A stretch of 64,000 bases of DNA from Conus ventricosus (GCA_018398815.1 CM031628.1:3376045-3440044), one strand, 5' to 3'. Positions 34,165 through 46,021 are shown, counted from the first letter of the stretch. Notes: a model not told the origin generated them from the letters alone. Numbers and translations: made by a program.

Positions 34165-34560
34165 AGAGAGAGAGAGAGGAGGGGAGAGAAATGGTTTTAA
34201 AAACAGGGGGGAGAGAGGTGGGGGGGGGAGAGAGAGAGAGAAAAGGGGAGGGGAGAAGAAAAAGGAGAGAGAAGAGATAGAGATAGAGGAGGGGAGAGAA
34301 AAACCGGGTTTTAAAACCCACTGAAGGGGAAGAAAACGAGAGAGAGAGGGGGGGGGACGGGTTGAAATAAACATAAAAGGAGAGAGAGAGAAAAGGAAGA
34401 GAGAAGAGGGGAGAGAGAGAGAGGGGGAGAGAGGAGAGAAAAGAGAGGGGATGGTATACAAACACGGGGAGAGAGAGAGAGAGGGGGAAGAGAGAAGAGA
34501 GAGAGAGAGAGAGCCCTGGTGTACAAACACTGGGGGAAAGGGGAAGGGCCCGGTGTACAG
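32660..34560. repeat. GA-rich minisatellite with GTGTACAAACATGG core
   Basis: About 20-25 irregular units of 50-100 bp alternate a GA run with ACATGGTGTACAAACATGG and GAGAGACACAGACA. Units before about 33.27 kb are regular. After that, G and A homopolymers are inflated and the core decays to forms such as CCTGGTTTACAAACATGG. The very long arginine/glutamate or serine/leucine/proline frames on the two strands are artefacts of the composition. Confidence 0.9.
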
Positions 34561-34859
34561 AGAGAGAGGGCAACAAAAGGAAAACGGCAACAGAGTAAAC
34601 AGACACAGACAAAACGGAGGTTTAAACACTGGAAAAGGGCGGGGCAGATATGGGCAGTTTTTCCCTTCCCATGCCTCAGTCACTGGATGGGACAGAGAGG
34701 ATTAAACCGAACTGCCCGCTGTTATCATTGGTTGGCGGTGACTGATACAAAATCGGTCAGGCTGAACTTTTTTAACAGGGACTGTTCTTTTTCATGTTTG
34801 GGGTGTATTTTTAGATTTTACATAACTTAAGTACATGCAAAAAACCCTTAAATAATAAA

Positions 34860-35095
34860 TAAAAAGGGAAAGAATTAATTAATCCCGAAAAATAAAATAA
34901 TAAATAATAATAATAAATAATAAAAAAAATGGTGATGAAAGATGAGTGATGAGTTTATATAATAATAATAAAAAAAAAAATTTAAAAAAAATAAAAATAA
35001 TAATAAAATTAAAATAATAATGAAAAGATGATAAAAATTTAAAAAAGGGTAATTTAAAAAAGTTATGGGGATGATGATGAAAGATGATATGATGA
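34860..35095. repeat. AT-rich low-complexity sequence
   Basis: Interspersed AAT, ATA and GATG triplets. This is the inverted counterpart of 27800-27970. Confidence 0.8.
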
Positions 35096-36325
35096 TGAAA
35101 AACGACTAAGGGTTGATGAAAAGAAAAAAAACAACCCTGGTATGGTTCATTGCAGGGGGGGAGTTCTCCAGAGGACGCCCGGATCCCCCCATCCGATCCC
35201 CGTATCCGATCTCCTCAAACCCCACCCCATTTCTTCCCTCCCCTTTTTTCTAAACGAGTTTTCCCCGTTTCTGTAAGGGCTTTCTGTGGACTGACCCGTC
35301 CCCGTCAACAGAAAAACCAGTTCAACGGGTTTCTCGCACCCCTACGGGGGAAAATTTTTAAAAAGTAACCCCCCCAACCCAAACCCCCAACAACCGCAGG
35401 CACAGTTTTTACAGAAAACCCGGGAGGCCCCAATGAAGGGGTTCCCGGGTTTGCGATCTTGTGATGATGATGCACAGCGCCGGTGTCCCCCAGGGCCCCG
35501 GAAGGGGTATCGGGGAGGGCATGATGGTCTCTCACAGCTGAAGTTTTTCCCCAAAACCTGGACAAAACCCAACCCCTAATCCCCAACATCCCATCAACCC
35601 CCCCAACACATTTCTCAAAATTCCTTCCTTTACCAACCCGGGCCCTTTCCCCCCCCAAAATTGCTGCGGAGAGTGTGACATTATCATATCTCCCCCCCAG
35701 TATGGCATTCTGGTCTGAGGGTCAAATCCCGTCCCGGGGGAAAAACCAGCATCAAAACCCGGAACCCCATAGGAAAAAACAATTTGGGCCCCTTTACCCA
35801 ACTTCAAAACAGGGGGTTTGGGTCTGAAAACATTCAACCCCTGCCTGGCCAGCGGCAAAAATAAGGGGTTTTTCAAGGGGGAGTCCTGCTGCCCCAAGTT
35901 TAGGGCAATCAGCTTTCGGGGGCAGTGAGCAGCTTCGCAGTCCAACGGTGGGTTGGTCTTTAAGGGGAAAAAGCCCTGAAAGGGAAACCAAAAGGTCCCT
36001 TTAACTACTCTGGTGATGACATTTCCAAAGACCCCTTTATGTGAACAGACAGTAAATGTGTCTGTAAAGTGCAAAGTTTTGGGAACTAAAACAGGTAAAA
36101 AAAACATTGTTACATGTAAAATCTGAAAACGTATGAAGTAGGTTTTTGCGCCCCGCTGGGAAATTTTTTACACAAAAGTCTAGGTTGTTAAAACATGTTA
36201 CACCTCAGCATAAAAACAAACACTTGCAAGGTTACATCTTTTAGATTGGAATGACATAGGTATGTTACACTGTTTAAAAAAAAGTCAGTTCCCCCGGGTT
36301 TATCGTGGTAAACAAAAATTGTAAC
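35096..36325. other. Error-rich inverted copy of the candidate exon A/B region
   Basis: Recognisable landmarks are a GTTCATTGCAG acceptor near 35150 and CAGTATGGCATTCTG near 35700, matching 27778 and 27250. Many G, C, A and T runs are inflated, so no frame can be trusted here. Confidence 0.5.
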
Positions 36326-36329
36326 GATT

Positions 36330-36790
36330 TTGTGACACGACACAGACCCGTAAAAACCAGTGTTTATTGTACTACCAAAAACCTGTAACATTTCTACACA
36401 CCCGCTCTGTGCACCAAAAGACATAGACCAGTACACACTAGTATTATCATTAAAAACCCCAAAGTAACAGAACAGCTCTGTGCACACTGAAAATAGACCA
36501 GTAAAACCCCCATAACAATTTTAATTTCACAAAAATGTAACAACAGGGTCTGTTTCCCCAAAAAAACAAACCCTACACACCAGGGATCATTTTTACTAAA
36601 ACCTGTAAAAGACAGCTCTGTTTCACCCTGACACAGACCAGTCACACCAGTATCATTTACTACACACACTGAACAGCAGCTCGTGCACACTGACACGACC
36701 ATAAACACCTATTTTTTTTGTACACACACAAAAGTAACAGAAAGCTCCGGAAAACTGACACAGGCCAATTTAAAACCATTTTTGTGAAAA
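36330..36790. repeat. About 67-bp tandem repeat, degraded (right arm)
   Basis: Inverted counterpart of 26140-26640. Words such as ACAGCTCTGTGCACACTGA and ACAGACCAGTACACAC recur with indels. Confidence 0.7.
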
Positions 36791-36829
36791 CCCCATCCAC
36801 TGATAATCGTACCCATTGTCTGACCAAAC

Positions 36830-37135
36830 TCTTTATCTTCACGCTGACGCTAAGGGGTATTGTTTGGGGGTCTGTCTGACACAGCTCTGATCTTACGCTG
36901 AGCTTCAGGGGGGAAATATTGTTTTTTCCCTGTGGGCTGTCGACTCGCTCTGATCTCACGGGTGACTCCCATCAGGGGGGATTGTTTGGGGTCTGTTGAC
37001 ACAGCTCTGATCTTCAGCCTTAAAATGCTATCAGGGGGGTATTGTTTGGTGTGTGGGCAAAAAAAAGCTTATCTTCACGCTGACTGCTATCGGGGATTTT
37101 TGGGTTTTGGGGTTTTTTCTGACAAACCCTGATAT
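36830..37135. repeat. About 60-bp tandem repeat, about 5 copies (right arm)
   Basis: Inverted counterpart of 25965-26115. CTCTGATCTTCAnGCTGA and ATCAGGGGGG-ATTGTTTGG recur. The copy number is higher than in the left arm. Confidence 0.75.
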
Positions 37136-37818
37136 TCACATGACGCAAAAAACACCCCGCAAAAATTTTTTTTTTTGTCCCCTCATTCATCTGTCTGACT
37201 TTTTTTTCCCGAAGTATTGGGGTCATTCGTCGGGTTTGGTTTTCTTTTTTTTTCTCGTCATGCGGTGTTTTCAAAGTGTCACAATTCCTATCTGTATAGG
37301 GCTGAATTTTGGAAGAAAATTTTTCTCAAGTGTTTTTTTACATTGCGATTTTTAAAACCGAGTGACATGTATTTTTGATCGAAAAAACAAGTGACCTTGT
37401 CATCCCTTTGGGCACGTTGGTTTCCAAAATGGTTTCAAAGGTTTTAGATTCAGATTCAGGTTTTTTAGGGATAACGCTTTTGCAATTTTAGCCGAACTTG
37501 CTTTACATGTCCCTTCTATGGTTAAACTATCTTTGTGAGGTAATCTTAAACTCTCCCCAATTTTTTATTTTTTCATCATCAAAATAAAAAAGGGCTTTTA
37601 GTAATTTACTAAATCGGAAAAACTTTTAAAAAGATAAGTAAACTTATTTTGTTCCCCGATTTGTTTTCCTGGGTTTTAAAAAAACAATTTCCCCTTTGGT
37701 TGGTTCCCACAATCTTTTTGATTAAAAATTTTATCAACACATTTCTGGTAAAAAAAAGTTTTGGGCCCGCCTGGGGTTTTTTCACAAAGGGTTTTAAAAA
37801 AAAAAAAAAAAGGGGAGG

Positions 37819-38062
37819 AAAACACTTTAAAACCCCCTTGGGGGGAGAAGACTGGGGTACTTCTTCTAGAACCTTCAAAAACCCAATAAAAGAGCGGGTT
37901 TTTTAAAAACAAATTTTAATGTAAATGCCGGTCAAAAATTTTTTTTTCCCGCTTTTACAGTGATTTGTGTTTAAGCTGCAACCCCCTACTTTAGTTTTCT
38001 TTGGGAAAGGGTTTACGAAAAGAAGTACCCCCCTTTTCCTCCCAAGTGGGTTCAAGTGTTTT
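37819..38062. mobile_element. Foldback/MITE-like hairpin element, degraded (right arm)
   Basis: Matches 25683-25896 in reverse. Its outer ends AACACTTTAAAACC and GGGTTCAAGTGTTTTT still face each other. Inner arms are damaged by homopolymer errors. Confidence 0.5.
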
Positions 38063-38712
38063 TTTCTACTATTTCTGGTTTTGGGCAAATCTTGAGGGAG
38101 TGAAGAATTTTGAAAAAGGAAAAGTTGTCAATACAATTAAATAATTTTTTTGGCTTTTGGGTTCAAATCCCCTTTACTCGTTTTGTTTTTTAGGGTAGGC
38201 AGTGTGAAAACCTTTTTGTGGGCATGATGTTTGCAAAAGTATTTTTGAAGCTTTTATGTATTTTTGTCTGTAAATGTTGTTGTCAATGTTTTGAAAAAAA
38301 TATGTTAATTAAAATTAAATTTGGGATAATTTGGAAAAGATTTCAAGCGTGGGTGCGGTCAACAGAAACCAAAAGGAGAAATATGTTTGTGACAATTTAT
38401 TTGTTTTTAATACAGTCAGAAATAAACAAAAATAACAAGGACAGATATATTTGTTTTAGAAATATTTTGCTGCACGGCATGCAGTGCACCTCCCCCTAGG
38501 GTTTCACGGTTTTAGCTTTCCTCCAAAAGCGTTACGTTGCCACGGTTTCAAAGAAAAAAAAAAGTCCGTTCAATTTATGACGGAATAGGATTTCATCGAT
38601 TTTGTTTATTCACTATTCATGTTTAAAGGTTTCTTTTAATGTTTATTAGGAATCACATAATTTAATTTATCTATTTAAATTCACTAATCAAATTAATCTA
38701 CAAATAAATCAA

Positions 38713-40097
38713 CCACTTTACATACTCTTTTCTAAATCTGTTAAAGAAATGATAGTACCTTCAGATAGGAAAACAGCTACAGTCATTCCAGTATTCAAAA
38801 AGGTACAAGAACAGATCCAGGAAATTATAGACCAGTGAGTTTAACATGCATTATATGCAAAATTTTAGAATCATTTATTAGAGAGGCTATTATTAAACAT
38901 ATGACAGAAAATAAATTATATGCTGAGTGTCAGCATGGATTTCGTGCAAAAAGGTCTTGGGTGACTCAACTTTTAGAAGTGATGGAAGACTTCACAAAGG
39001 AGATAGATAAAGGAGAGAATATAGATGTTTTGTATTTAGACTTTAGAAAAGCATTCGATTCAGTACCACATGAAAGACTTTTAAAGAAATTAGAGTCTCA
39101 TGGAATAATAGGAAATATACTTGGTTGGGTTAGAGACTTTTTATCAAAAAGAACTCAGAAGGTAAGGATTGGTAGTTCCTTCTCTCATAGTGCTGATGTT
39201 ATTAGTGGGATACCACAAGGTAGTATTTTGGGACCAATATTATTTACGGTGTTTATAAATGATCTCCCTGTAGAATTAAAGAGTACATGTAAAGTCTTTG
39301 CAGATGACACAAAACTGTATAACTCTCCAAAATTGCATAAGGAATTACAAAAGGATATTGAAACATTAGTACAGTGGTCTGATACTTGGAACCTATATTT
39401 TAATGCAGAAAAATCTAAAGTACTTCATATTGGTAAAACAAACCCACAAAAGGAGTATATAATGAAAATTGGGGGCAAGGAAATAAAAGTATCTAAATGT
39501 GAAGAAGAGAAAGACCTAAGTGTGACTTTTGACAAAAATTTTACTATTTGACAATCATATTGTAAATAGTATTAATAAAGCTAACAGAATGATTGGAATA
39601 ATAAAAAGAACCTTTACATTTATGGAAAAGGACACTTTTTTGCAATTATATAAGACACTAGTTAGACCTGTTCTTGAATATGGCAACACTGTATGGTATC
39701 CAATGCTAAAGAGACAATCAGAAGCTCTAGAACAGGTACAAAGAAGAGCAACCAAAATGATTCATAATATAAAAGATTACTCATATCAGGAAAGATTAAA
39801 TATCTGCAACTTCCAACACTTAAGCAAGAAGAATAAGAGGTGACTTGATTCAAGCATACAGATATTTAATTGAAATGGATGATGTTGATAAAGCATGCTT
39901 TTTTTGTACTCCGCAGAAGAATGTTACAAGGAACAGTGAAGATAAGATATTTTAAACAATATTCTAGAACGAATTTAAGAAAATTTACTTTTACTAATAG
40001 AGTAACCAACTTTTGGAATAAACTAACACTTAACATCAAACGTGCACCTAGTTTTAATGTTTTTAAGAACCTCATAGATAACATGAATTATTTGTAA
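38713..40097 (+). pseudogene. 5'-truncated CR1-like LINE reverse transcriptase (ORF2)
   Basis: Non-LTR retrotransposon reverse transcriptase, which would copy element RNA at a nicked target. The endonuclease and the first part of the reverse transcriptase are missing, as usual for 5'-truncated copies. Translated pieces in order: TATVIPVFKKG, NYRPVSLTCIICKILE, HGFRAK, then palm motif A LDFRKAFDSVPHERL, motif B SGIPQGSILGP, and catalytic FADDTKLY near 39300. After a frameshift at about 39545, the thumb and C-terminal part read NRMIGIIKRTF, VRPVLEYGNTVWYP, LEQVQRRATKMI. A second shift at about 39840 is followed by a C-terminal piece with TNRVTNFWNKL to a stop at 40097. The motif set fits the CR1/L2 group. 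All catalytic residues in the retained part are present, so decay is slight; the shifts may be technical. Confidence 0.85.
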
Positions 40098-42859
40098 CCC
40101 TCTCTTCAGATGGCGGTTCTGAATTAAGGGTTATGGGGTTCGAGTGAATGCCACAATGAAACAAGCTCACAGAAAAAAAATCCACACCATAGTATTTTTC
40201 TTTTCTTTTAATTTTCTCTTTAAAGATTCCAAACTTTTTCTTCCTTGCTACTACTGTCACAACTCCAAACAGAAATTTATATGTAAATTATGCAAACAGC
40301 CCAAAAATTTTTATTTTTTATAGTACCACGCATCTTTGTTAACAGATTATTATTGCGGCAAAAAATAGGATGTGAGGTGAGAGGCAAAAACAATTAAATT
40401 CTGTGTCCCTGGAACACAAAAACATAACCTTTATAAATTACAGGATTTTTGAAACCACTTGCAAAATAATATCCCTATTTCCATTCCTTACTGCACATAC
40501 TACACTCCCATCACTTCACATTCCATCACCTGGGGGATTATGCGGTAGAACCCACAATAAACCACATATATTCAAATATTTCATACTAAAACCTATCAAA
40601 AACAACAACACTACTCTGTGTGTGACTTACACAGGAAATATCACACACTCGAGGCATGATATGCTGAATAAACCACGGCACTGGAACCTTTTTTCCAAGG
40701 GTTACGCCACCCAATATCCCAGTTCCAGTTTCACAAAAAATGGAAAAGTTTAGTTATGTTTTGTTCAATTTGGGGTGACTTCCAGTAGACACCCAGCAAA
40801 ACTATACTACTCTCCATGATGAATGACACCATTCATTATACACAACTAGTTTTGAATCAGCACAAACATGACCAATTACTATGTAACCACATGAGTACCA
40901 ATCTCATCACTAGCTGTAGTACTTCTATGCAAGAAGACACTCCCATTTAATAACTCACTAGAAACCATGCTTGCCTACCCGCAACATTCTTAGCCTCTGA
41001 GTTTTATCCATCTTCAGCAATCTTGCCCACTTATACTATTATTCTCTAAAAAAAACATGTATTCTGAAATATTTATTATCTAGCATTTCCAAAATATTAT
41101 AAACGATAATTATAACAGGTTGCAAAATCATCATTTACAACGATTGTCATGAAACAGTAGTAAAGAAAAACAAAAAAAAACCCACCAAGTCATTACGCAT
41201 TCATAAACCATCGATCACGTGACCGATACATCCCGTCGCGGAACTTCTGACCCATTTTGAAAACAACGAACCTTTTATATCTTCGCATCCTTCTGCGTAC
41301 AAAACATTTATAATTATCCACAATAACTTACCACTAGTTTCCTACTCAAATATATAATTCATTATCTAAAACATAAAGACAATTTATCCCACAAAACTTC
41401 ATCGTCATTAACAGCCAATCTCCACACTTCAAAATACATCACACATTTCCCTCCCCTTTACACATTCAAACACTCGCAAAAACTTAACATACCAAAACAC
41501 TCCTCTCCCAACATCAAAAATTAACTCTCAATAATATTAAACCTCACCTGGTTTAGGAAACACGTTTTTTTTCTTTCTATTTTGGGGGAAACTCACGCTC
41601 CTTCAAACCTGGGCTTTTTCTAACCAGCATGCAACGGCCAAGCTACAATAAAAACATGGATCATTATTCAGTGTATAAAAAACAAAAACAGCAACCCTCA
41701 ACATCATTATTTAGGAAACGCTAAAACAAAAGTTCTATCTGTTCTCAATAATCAATTATTCTGGAACGTATCTAAACAAATAAATCTCAACTTTTTTTTT
41801 CTTGACCTGTAAAAACATGCATCTTCATTTCAAAGGGAAACAACCCTTTTGACTCTGCTATTAAATGGTAAAATTTGGATTATTTCCCCTCAAAGAATTA
41901 ATCTCCCTGGTAACTACTAATCATCAATTGGGAGGTTACACTCACCCTCCAAATGAGATGTTTCCATTTAGAATAAAATTGAAACATCTACAACACATAT
42001 TGATCCCCCGGGGTAAATTTACATATGGAACTATCTAATAACATAATACAAGCACTAGTAATTTTCCCCACTAATTTCTACATTTATATCTGAAATATGT
42101 TCCATGCAGTCATATTATCAAAATCCAATATTCAACACATGCATAAATGGTCTGGATACAAAGTACCCAAACAAACCATTATCCATGACCTGTGGACCAT
42201 TTATGGCTCATTGCTCTGCCATTGCACTTCTCAGAAAATACTCACAAATATCTCTTACAGCCACTATTGTCCCATATGAAACATGGAAATTTGAACTATT
42301 TCCATTATGGAGGATTTGGTCCATTTCTCTCTGACCTTAACCAAATGTGTCAAAACAACACCACCCCTTCACAATGGTGTGCGAGATTCAAACGATCTAC
42401 AGGTCTACGGATCCTCCTTGACCTTCTCAACTGGGGTTCTCCTTCCCCTTCACTTTGGGTATTGTCAGATTGAGAATCATCCCTCCTGACTCACTATTTT
42501 CTGACTCTGTAGGAAACGCATCTGTGCTTCCCCTACCAAAGTCCCTCTTGGAACTACATCTTCCTCACTCACAATCAGGTCGTTGCTGCATCTTCCCTTT
42601 GATGCATCCACTGATACCGGCCCCCTTCTGGTTCTCCTACCACTGTGGGTTCTACATCCTCACCAACATCTTGTGTCTTCTCATGCCGGCATCCTGCACC
42701 TTGCCGCTCGTCATTTGAAACGTCCTTTGTCTCTCGGACACACAACTCGGTTCCCACTCTGTTCCTCTCGGTACAAAAAACCGGGGCATTTGGTCGCAAT
42801 GACTTGGTGTGGGGCAATTCCATAGAAGTGAAAAAATTAGAAATGATTTTGATGGATAA
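40098..42859. other. Unassigned part of the right-arm insertion
   Basis: AT-rich to about 42.4 kb, then GC-richer to 42.85 kb. Short frames at 42455-42823 on both strands have no recognised domain. This could be a long LINE 3' UTR, an unrelated insertion, or another element's body. Confidence 0.4.
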
Positions 42860-43040
42860 TAAGTCTGAGCTAACCTATGACTGGACCAACGGTTACGAAA
42901 AAAAAAAAGAAAAAAAAACGAAAAAAAAAAAAAAAAAAGGTTATATACATACATAAGTCTGAGCTAACCTATGACTGGACCAACGGTTACGAAAAAAAAA
43001 AAAGAGAAAAAAAAACGAAAAAAAAAAAAAAGGTTATATA
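42860..43040. repeat. 94-bp tandem duplication with A-rich halves
   Basis: TAAGTCTGAGCTAACCTATG starts at 42860 and again at 42954. Each unit continues with CTGGACCAACGGTTACG, a purine/A-rich run and GGTTATATACAT. Confidence 0.9.
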
Positions 43041-43048
43041 CATGCAGA

Positions 43049-43121
43049 AGGGGCGTAAAAAGCCTAAATAGGCTAAGTTGTATTTGATACAACGCCCCTG
43101 ATCCTGATCCTGATCCTGATC
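43049..43121 (+). other. Probable LINE 3' terminus: hairpin cluster plus (GATCCT)n tail
   Basis: An outer pair AGGGGC (43049-43054) / GCCCCT (43094-43099) encloses two perfect or near-perfect hairpins, AGCCTAAATAGGCT (43061-43074) and GTTGTATTTGATACAAC (43077-43093). These could form a three-way junction. About three and a half GATCCT units follow directly. A hairpin followed by a short terminal repeat is the 3' style of CR1-like and some other LINEs, where it is used in reverse-transcriptase recognition. Function is inferred from position only. Confidence 0.55.
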
Positions 43122-43336
43122 CAGTTGAAAACATGCTGCAATTCGGTTGTTTACATTCCGCGAACGAAGGGAGATAAATCTAACAATTTCTTGTCGCGAA
43201 AGCTGGCAGTTCACCATGCCATGCATAATAATAGTGACAAGAATGATATGCAGGAATTGCAACCATATCTAAACATAACAAACAATGTATTGAAACTTTA
43301 CATCAAGTGGAGAACGAATGAAAGGATGTTTCAATG
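43122..43336. other. Arm sequence between two insertions
   Basis: Inverse of 22597-22811. Contains CGCGAACGAAGGGAG and TTGTCGCGAAAGC. No coding evidence despite a 109-codon plus-strand frame running on into the transposon. Confidence 0.6.
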
Positions 43337-43662
43337 GCTAAACCAGAGCATACTACATTACCGAGATACGACACTGCCTCTTACAGCCTACAAGTCCGTT
43401 CAGTCGATTATCTCCTTAGTCGGCGCGGGCTGCAGGCTCGCGGCTGCTATGTGAAAACGTTGCCGTGATGAAAACAACGACGCCCGTCGGGCCGCATTTG
43501 TTGTCATAACTTTACCTTGAACTGCTTCAGCAGTTTGTGACGACAGATTCAAATGCCTCTACACATTTTTTGGCCCTCCTTGTGTTTGTGTGCGTGTGCA
43601 TGTAGGTGCGTGTGTGCACTGCATGTGTGCATGCATACGCATGTATTTTTATGTATGTATAG

Positions 43663-43664
43663 TG

Positions 43665-43725
<61 letters not shown>
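43663..43725. repeat. (GT)n microsatellite inside the TIR transposon
   Basis: Near-perfect GT run within the transposon interior. Confidence 0.95.
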
Positions 43726-43726
<1 letters not shown>

Positions 43727-44186
43727 ATGACTGTGGTAAGATGGGTGAAGGTGGGGTGGGGAGAGAGAGAGAGAGAGTTTGTGGCTTGTTCTAAATTTAA
43801 AAAAAAGACCATTTATTTGTCTCCAAATCAAACTTTAATTGTGTTGTGTCAGTTTATAACAACGTCCAACAATGGCATAATGAAAGGGGTGGAGGTGGGG
43901 GGTGGGAGGGGGTAATGCAGTCCGTCTCATCCCACAAAACATAGAAAAAAGTTCTGCATCAATACAAGATGGATTAAAACAAAACTGGTTGCATTTTCCA
44001 AACAGTCTGCAAAAATTTGCAAAAAATGTCTTCTTTAAAATACGAGCAAAGAAGAAGCACACAATTTCAAATACACACATCAACCTCAAAATAGACATTG
44101 CGACGAGATAGGCCTAGACATGAAACGGTCATTGATACATGTAGGTTTACACACGAGTATGCTGGGGGTGGAGGGGGGTTAGTAAT

Positions 44187-44191
44187 GGTTT

Positions 44192-44262
<71 letters not shown>
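44187..44262. repeat. CT then AC microsatellites inside the TIR transposon
   Basis: CT run followed directly by an AC run. Confidence 0.95.
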
Positions 44263-44266
<4 letters not shown>

Positions 44267-44330
44267 ACTGAAACCAATTTATTGTCAGATTAACTCAAGG
44301 TTGTACACACACAAGCCATGCAACTGCACG

Positions 44331-44331
44331 C

Positions 44332-44364
<33 letters not shown>

Positions 44365-44409
44365 AGAGAGAGAGACAGAGAGAGAGACAGAGAGAGAGAC
44401 AGAGAGAGA
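44331..44409. repeat. GA/GACA microsatellite inside the TIR transposon
   Basis: GA run with regular GACA interruptions. Confidence 0.95.
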
Positions 44410-45058
44410 TTCGGTGATGAAACACGTGTGTCGGCACTGTCATTATCAACATAAACATCACTGGCCATGTGAGGGCACGGTATGCGTGGTCTGGTTTTCC
44501 CCGCTGCCTAGTTGTTTAGCTAACGGGACTGTAAATAAGCCAGTAGGCTTAATGATTTCTAGAAGAAACAAGGTATGCGCATTGCTCTTTCCTTACATAT
44601 ATATATAAAAACTGTTAAAAATCTGCCCATGTGGCTTCATAGTCATACTATAAACTTGATCTAGACTAGACTCAAGTTGCACCAGATGCATAGTCCCCAC
44701 ACCGTATACGGTATTGCTTACGTGGTTTACTCTGCCAATAATTAATAAAATGCAATAAAGTTTGTACATGCCTTTCTTCATCCTTTGGAAAACGAAAAAA
44801 TGCCAGCCCTTCACAATCGATTTTGTTTCCGAGCGTTTGAACAACCGATAGCGCTGCAGGCTTCGCCTCCTTGCTTCTTGCGCGTCGCTATGTTGGAGCT
44901 GAGTTTACACGTGCTGACTAAGGGCCGTAACCTAGTCCGCGGTCTTACGGAAAACCCCCAAGTGTCGTATCTCGGTAATGTAGTATGCTCTGGCTAAACT
45001 GAGGTAACTAGTGACAAGACAATTATTGAACATGCATTGCTAAAATGATCGAGATGGT

Positions 45059-45170
45059 TACAGGCAGTCCAAGAGCTTTTAGCCTACCTATGAAGGGAAG
45101 ATTTTGTACACTCTTTACAAGCTTTGTTGCTCTTCTTTGTACTCTTTCCATGGCAGCAGACTGCCTCTTT
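45059..45170 (-). mobile_element. CR1-like LINE remnant, end of ORF2 (right arm)
   Basis: Reverse-complement copy of 22415-22525 with the same VQRRATKLV coding remnant on the minus strand. Shared by both arms. Confidence 0.75.
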
Positions 45171-45189
45171 AATTGAGGATACCAAATTG

Positions 45190-45296
45190 TATTGCCACAT
45201 ACTCAGGCACGGGGAAGCAGATACTCACAGCACACACGGGAAAGCAGACTCGCACAACCACTCACGCGCACCCCTGCACACACGCTCTCATGCTCA
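45190..45296 (-). repeat. Segment shared with L2-like LINE 3' region (right arm)
   Basis: Inverse of 22285-22392, and same orientation as 57712-57790. It carries CTCAGGCACGGGGAAGCAGA and CACACGGGAAAGCAGAC. Confidence 0.65.
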
Positions 45297-45299
45297 TAC

Positions 45300-45930
45300 T
45301 CTGACATGACGGACATACTCTGACATGATGGACTGTACATGCCGTACGACCCATGACAGTGACATACTCTGACATGATGGACTGTACATGCCGTACGACC
45401 CATGACAGTCACATACTCTGACATGATGGTCTGTACATGCCGTACGACCCATGACAGTGACATACCCTGACATGATGGACTGTACATGCCGTACGACCCA
45501 TGACAGTCACATACTCTGACATGATGGACTGTACATGTCGTACGACCCATGACAGTCACATACTCTGACATGATGGTCTGTACATGCCGTACGACCCATG
45601 ACAGTGACATACCCTGACATGATGGACTGTACATGCCGTACGACCCATGACAGTCACATACTCTGACATGATGGACTGTACATGCCGTACGACCCATGAC
45701 AGTCACATACTCTGACATGATGGACTGTACATGCTGTATGACCATGACAGTCAGAAACTCTGACATGATGGACATACTCTGACATGATGGACTGTACATG
45801 CTGTATGACCCATGACAGTCACAAACTCTGACATGATGGACATACTCTGACATGATGGACTGTACATGCCGTATGACCCGTGACAGTGACACACCCTGAC
45901 ATGATGGTCTGTACATGCAGTAATCCCCTG
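45300..45930. repeat. 49-bp satellite, about 12-13 copies (right arm)
   Basis: Inverse of 21540-22275 with fewer units. On the minus strand it lies in a 337-codon repetitive frame (46216 down to 45203). Unit variants (TACTCTGACATGATGGACTG versus GGTCTG) alternate in an arm-specific order. Confidence 0.95.
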
Positions 45931-46021
45931 ACACAACCTGAATTGATTGTCTGTCCATGTAGTATAATCCCTGACAGTGACCTCCCCTGGGTGAAGGGTC
46001 TGTCCTCTGTGTGTCCTGTAG

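Larger units (their letters stand above)
38713..43121 (+). mobile_element. 4.4-kb LINE-containing insertion in the right arm
   Basis: The left arm joins the two flanks directly near 22812 (AATAAATCAA then GCAGTTGAAAAC), so this block is present on the right arm only. It opens inside a reverse transcriptase (38713-40097). It ends with a short-hairpin region and a (GATCCT)n tail at 43099-43121, which suits a LINE 3' end. No target duplication is visible; one base seems lost. The 2.7 kb between the reverse transcriptase end and the A-rich duplication is unassigned, so the block may be a composite of nested insertions. Confidence 0.7.
43344..44992. mobile_element. Non-autonomous TIR DNA transposon, 1649 bp, 7-bp target duplication
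   Basis: Perfect 32-bp terminal inverted repeats lie at 43344-43375 and 44961-44992, starting CAGAGCATAC. They are flanked by GCTAAAC at 43337-43343 and 44993-44999. The left arm has the single unoccupied target (GTTTAGC, reverse strand, 22590-22596). No transposase is encoded: the interior holds a GT run (43663-43725), CT/AC runs (44187-44262), a GA run (44331-44408) and unassigned sequence. CAGxG-type ends occur in hAT and P-related superfamilies; a 7-bp duplication does not settle the family. Perfect TIRs and a clean empty site indicate recent movement. Confidence 0.9.

Noticed and set aside
32541..34612. Frames of 245-667 codons rich in S/L/P or R/E
   Set aside because: Pure by-products of the GA-rich minisatellite on either strand, with no domain and with repeat-driven composition.
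42455..42954. Overlapping frames of 80-103 codons on both strands
   Set aside because: They overlap each other in conflicting frames, carry no motif and lie in a right-arm-only insertion.
43125..43454. 109-codon frame as a gene
   Set aside because: It runs from arm sequence into the TIR transposon; the left arm's version without the transposon ends differently, so the frame is accidental.
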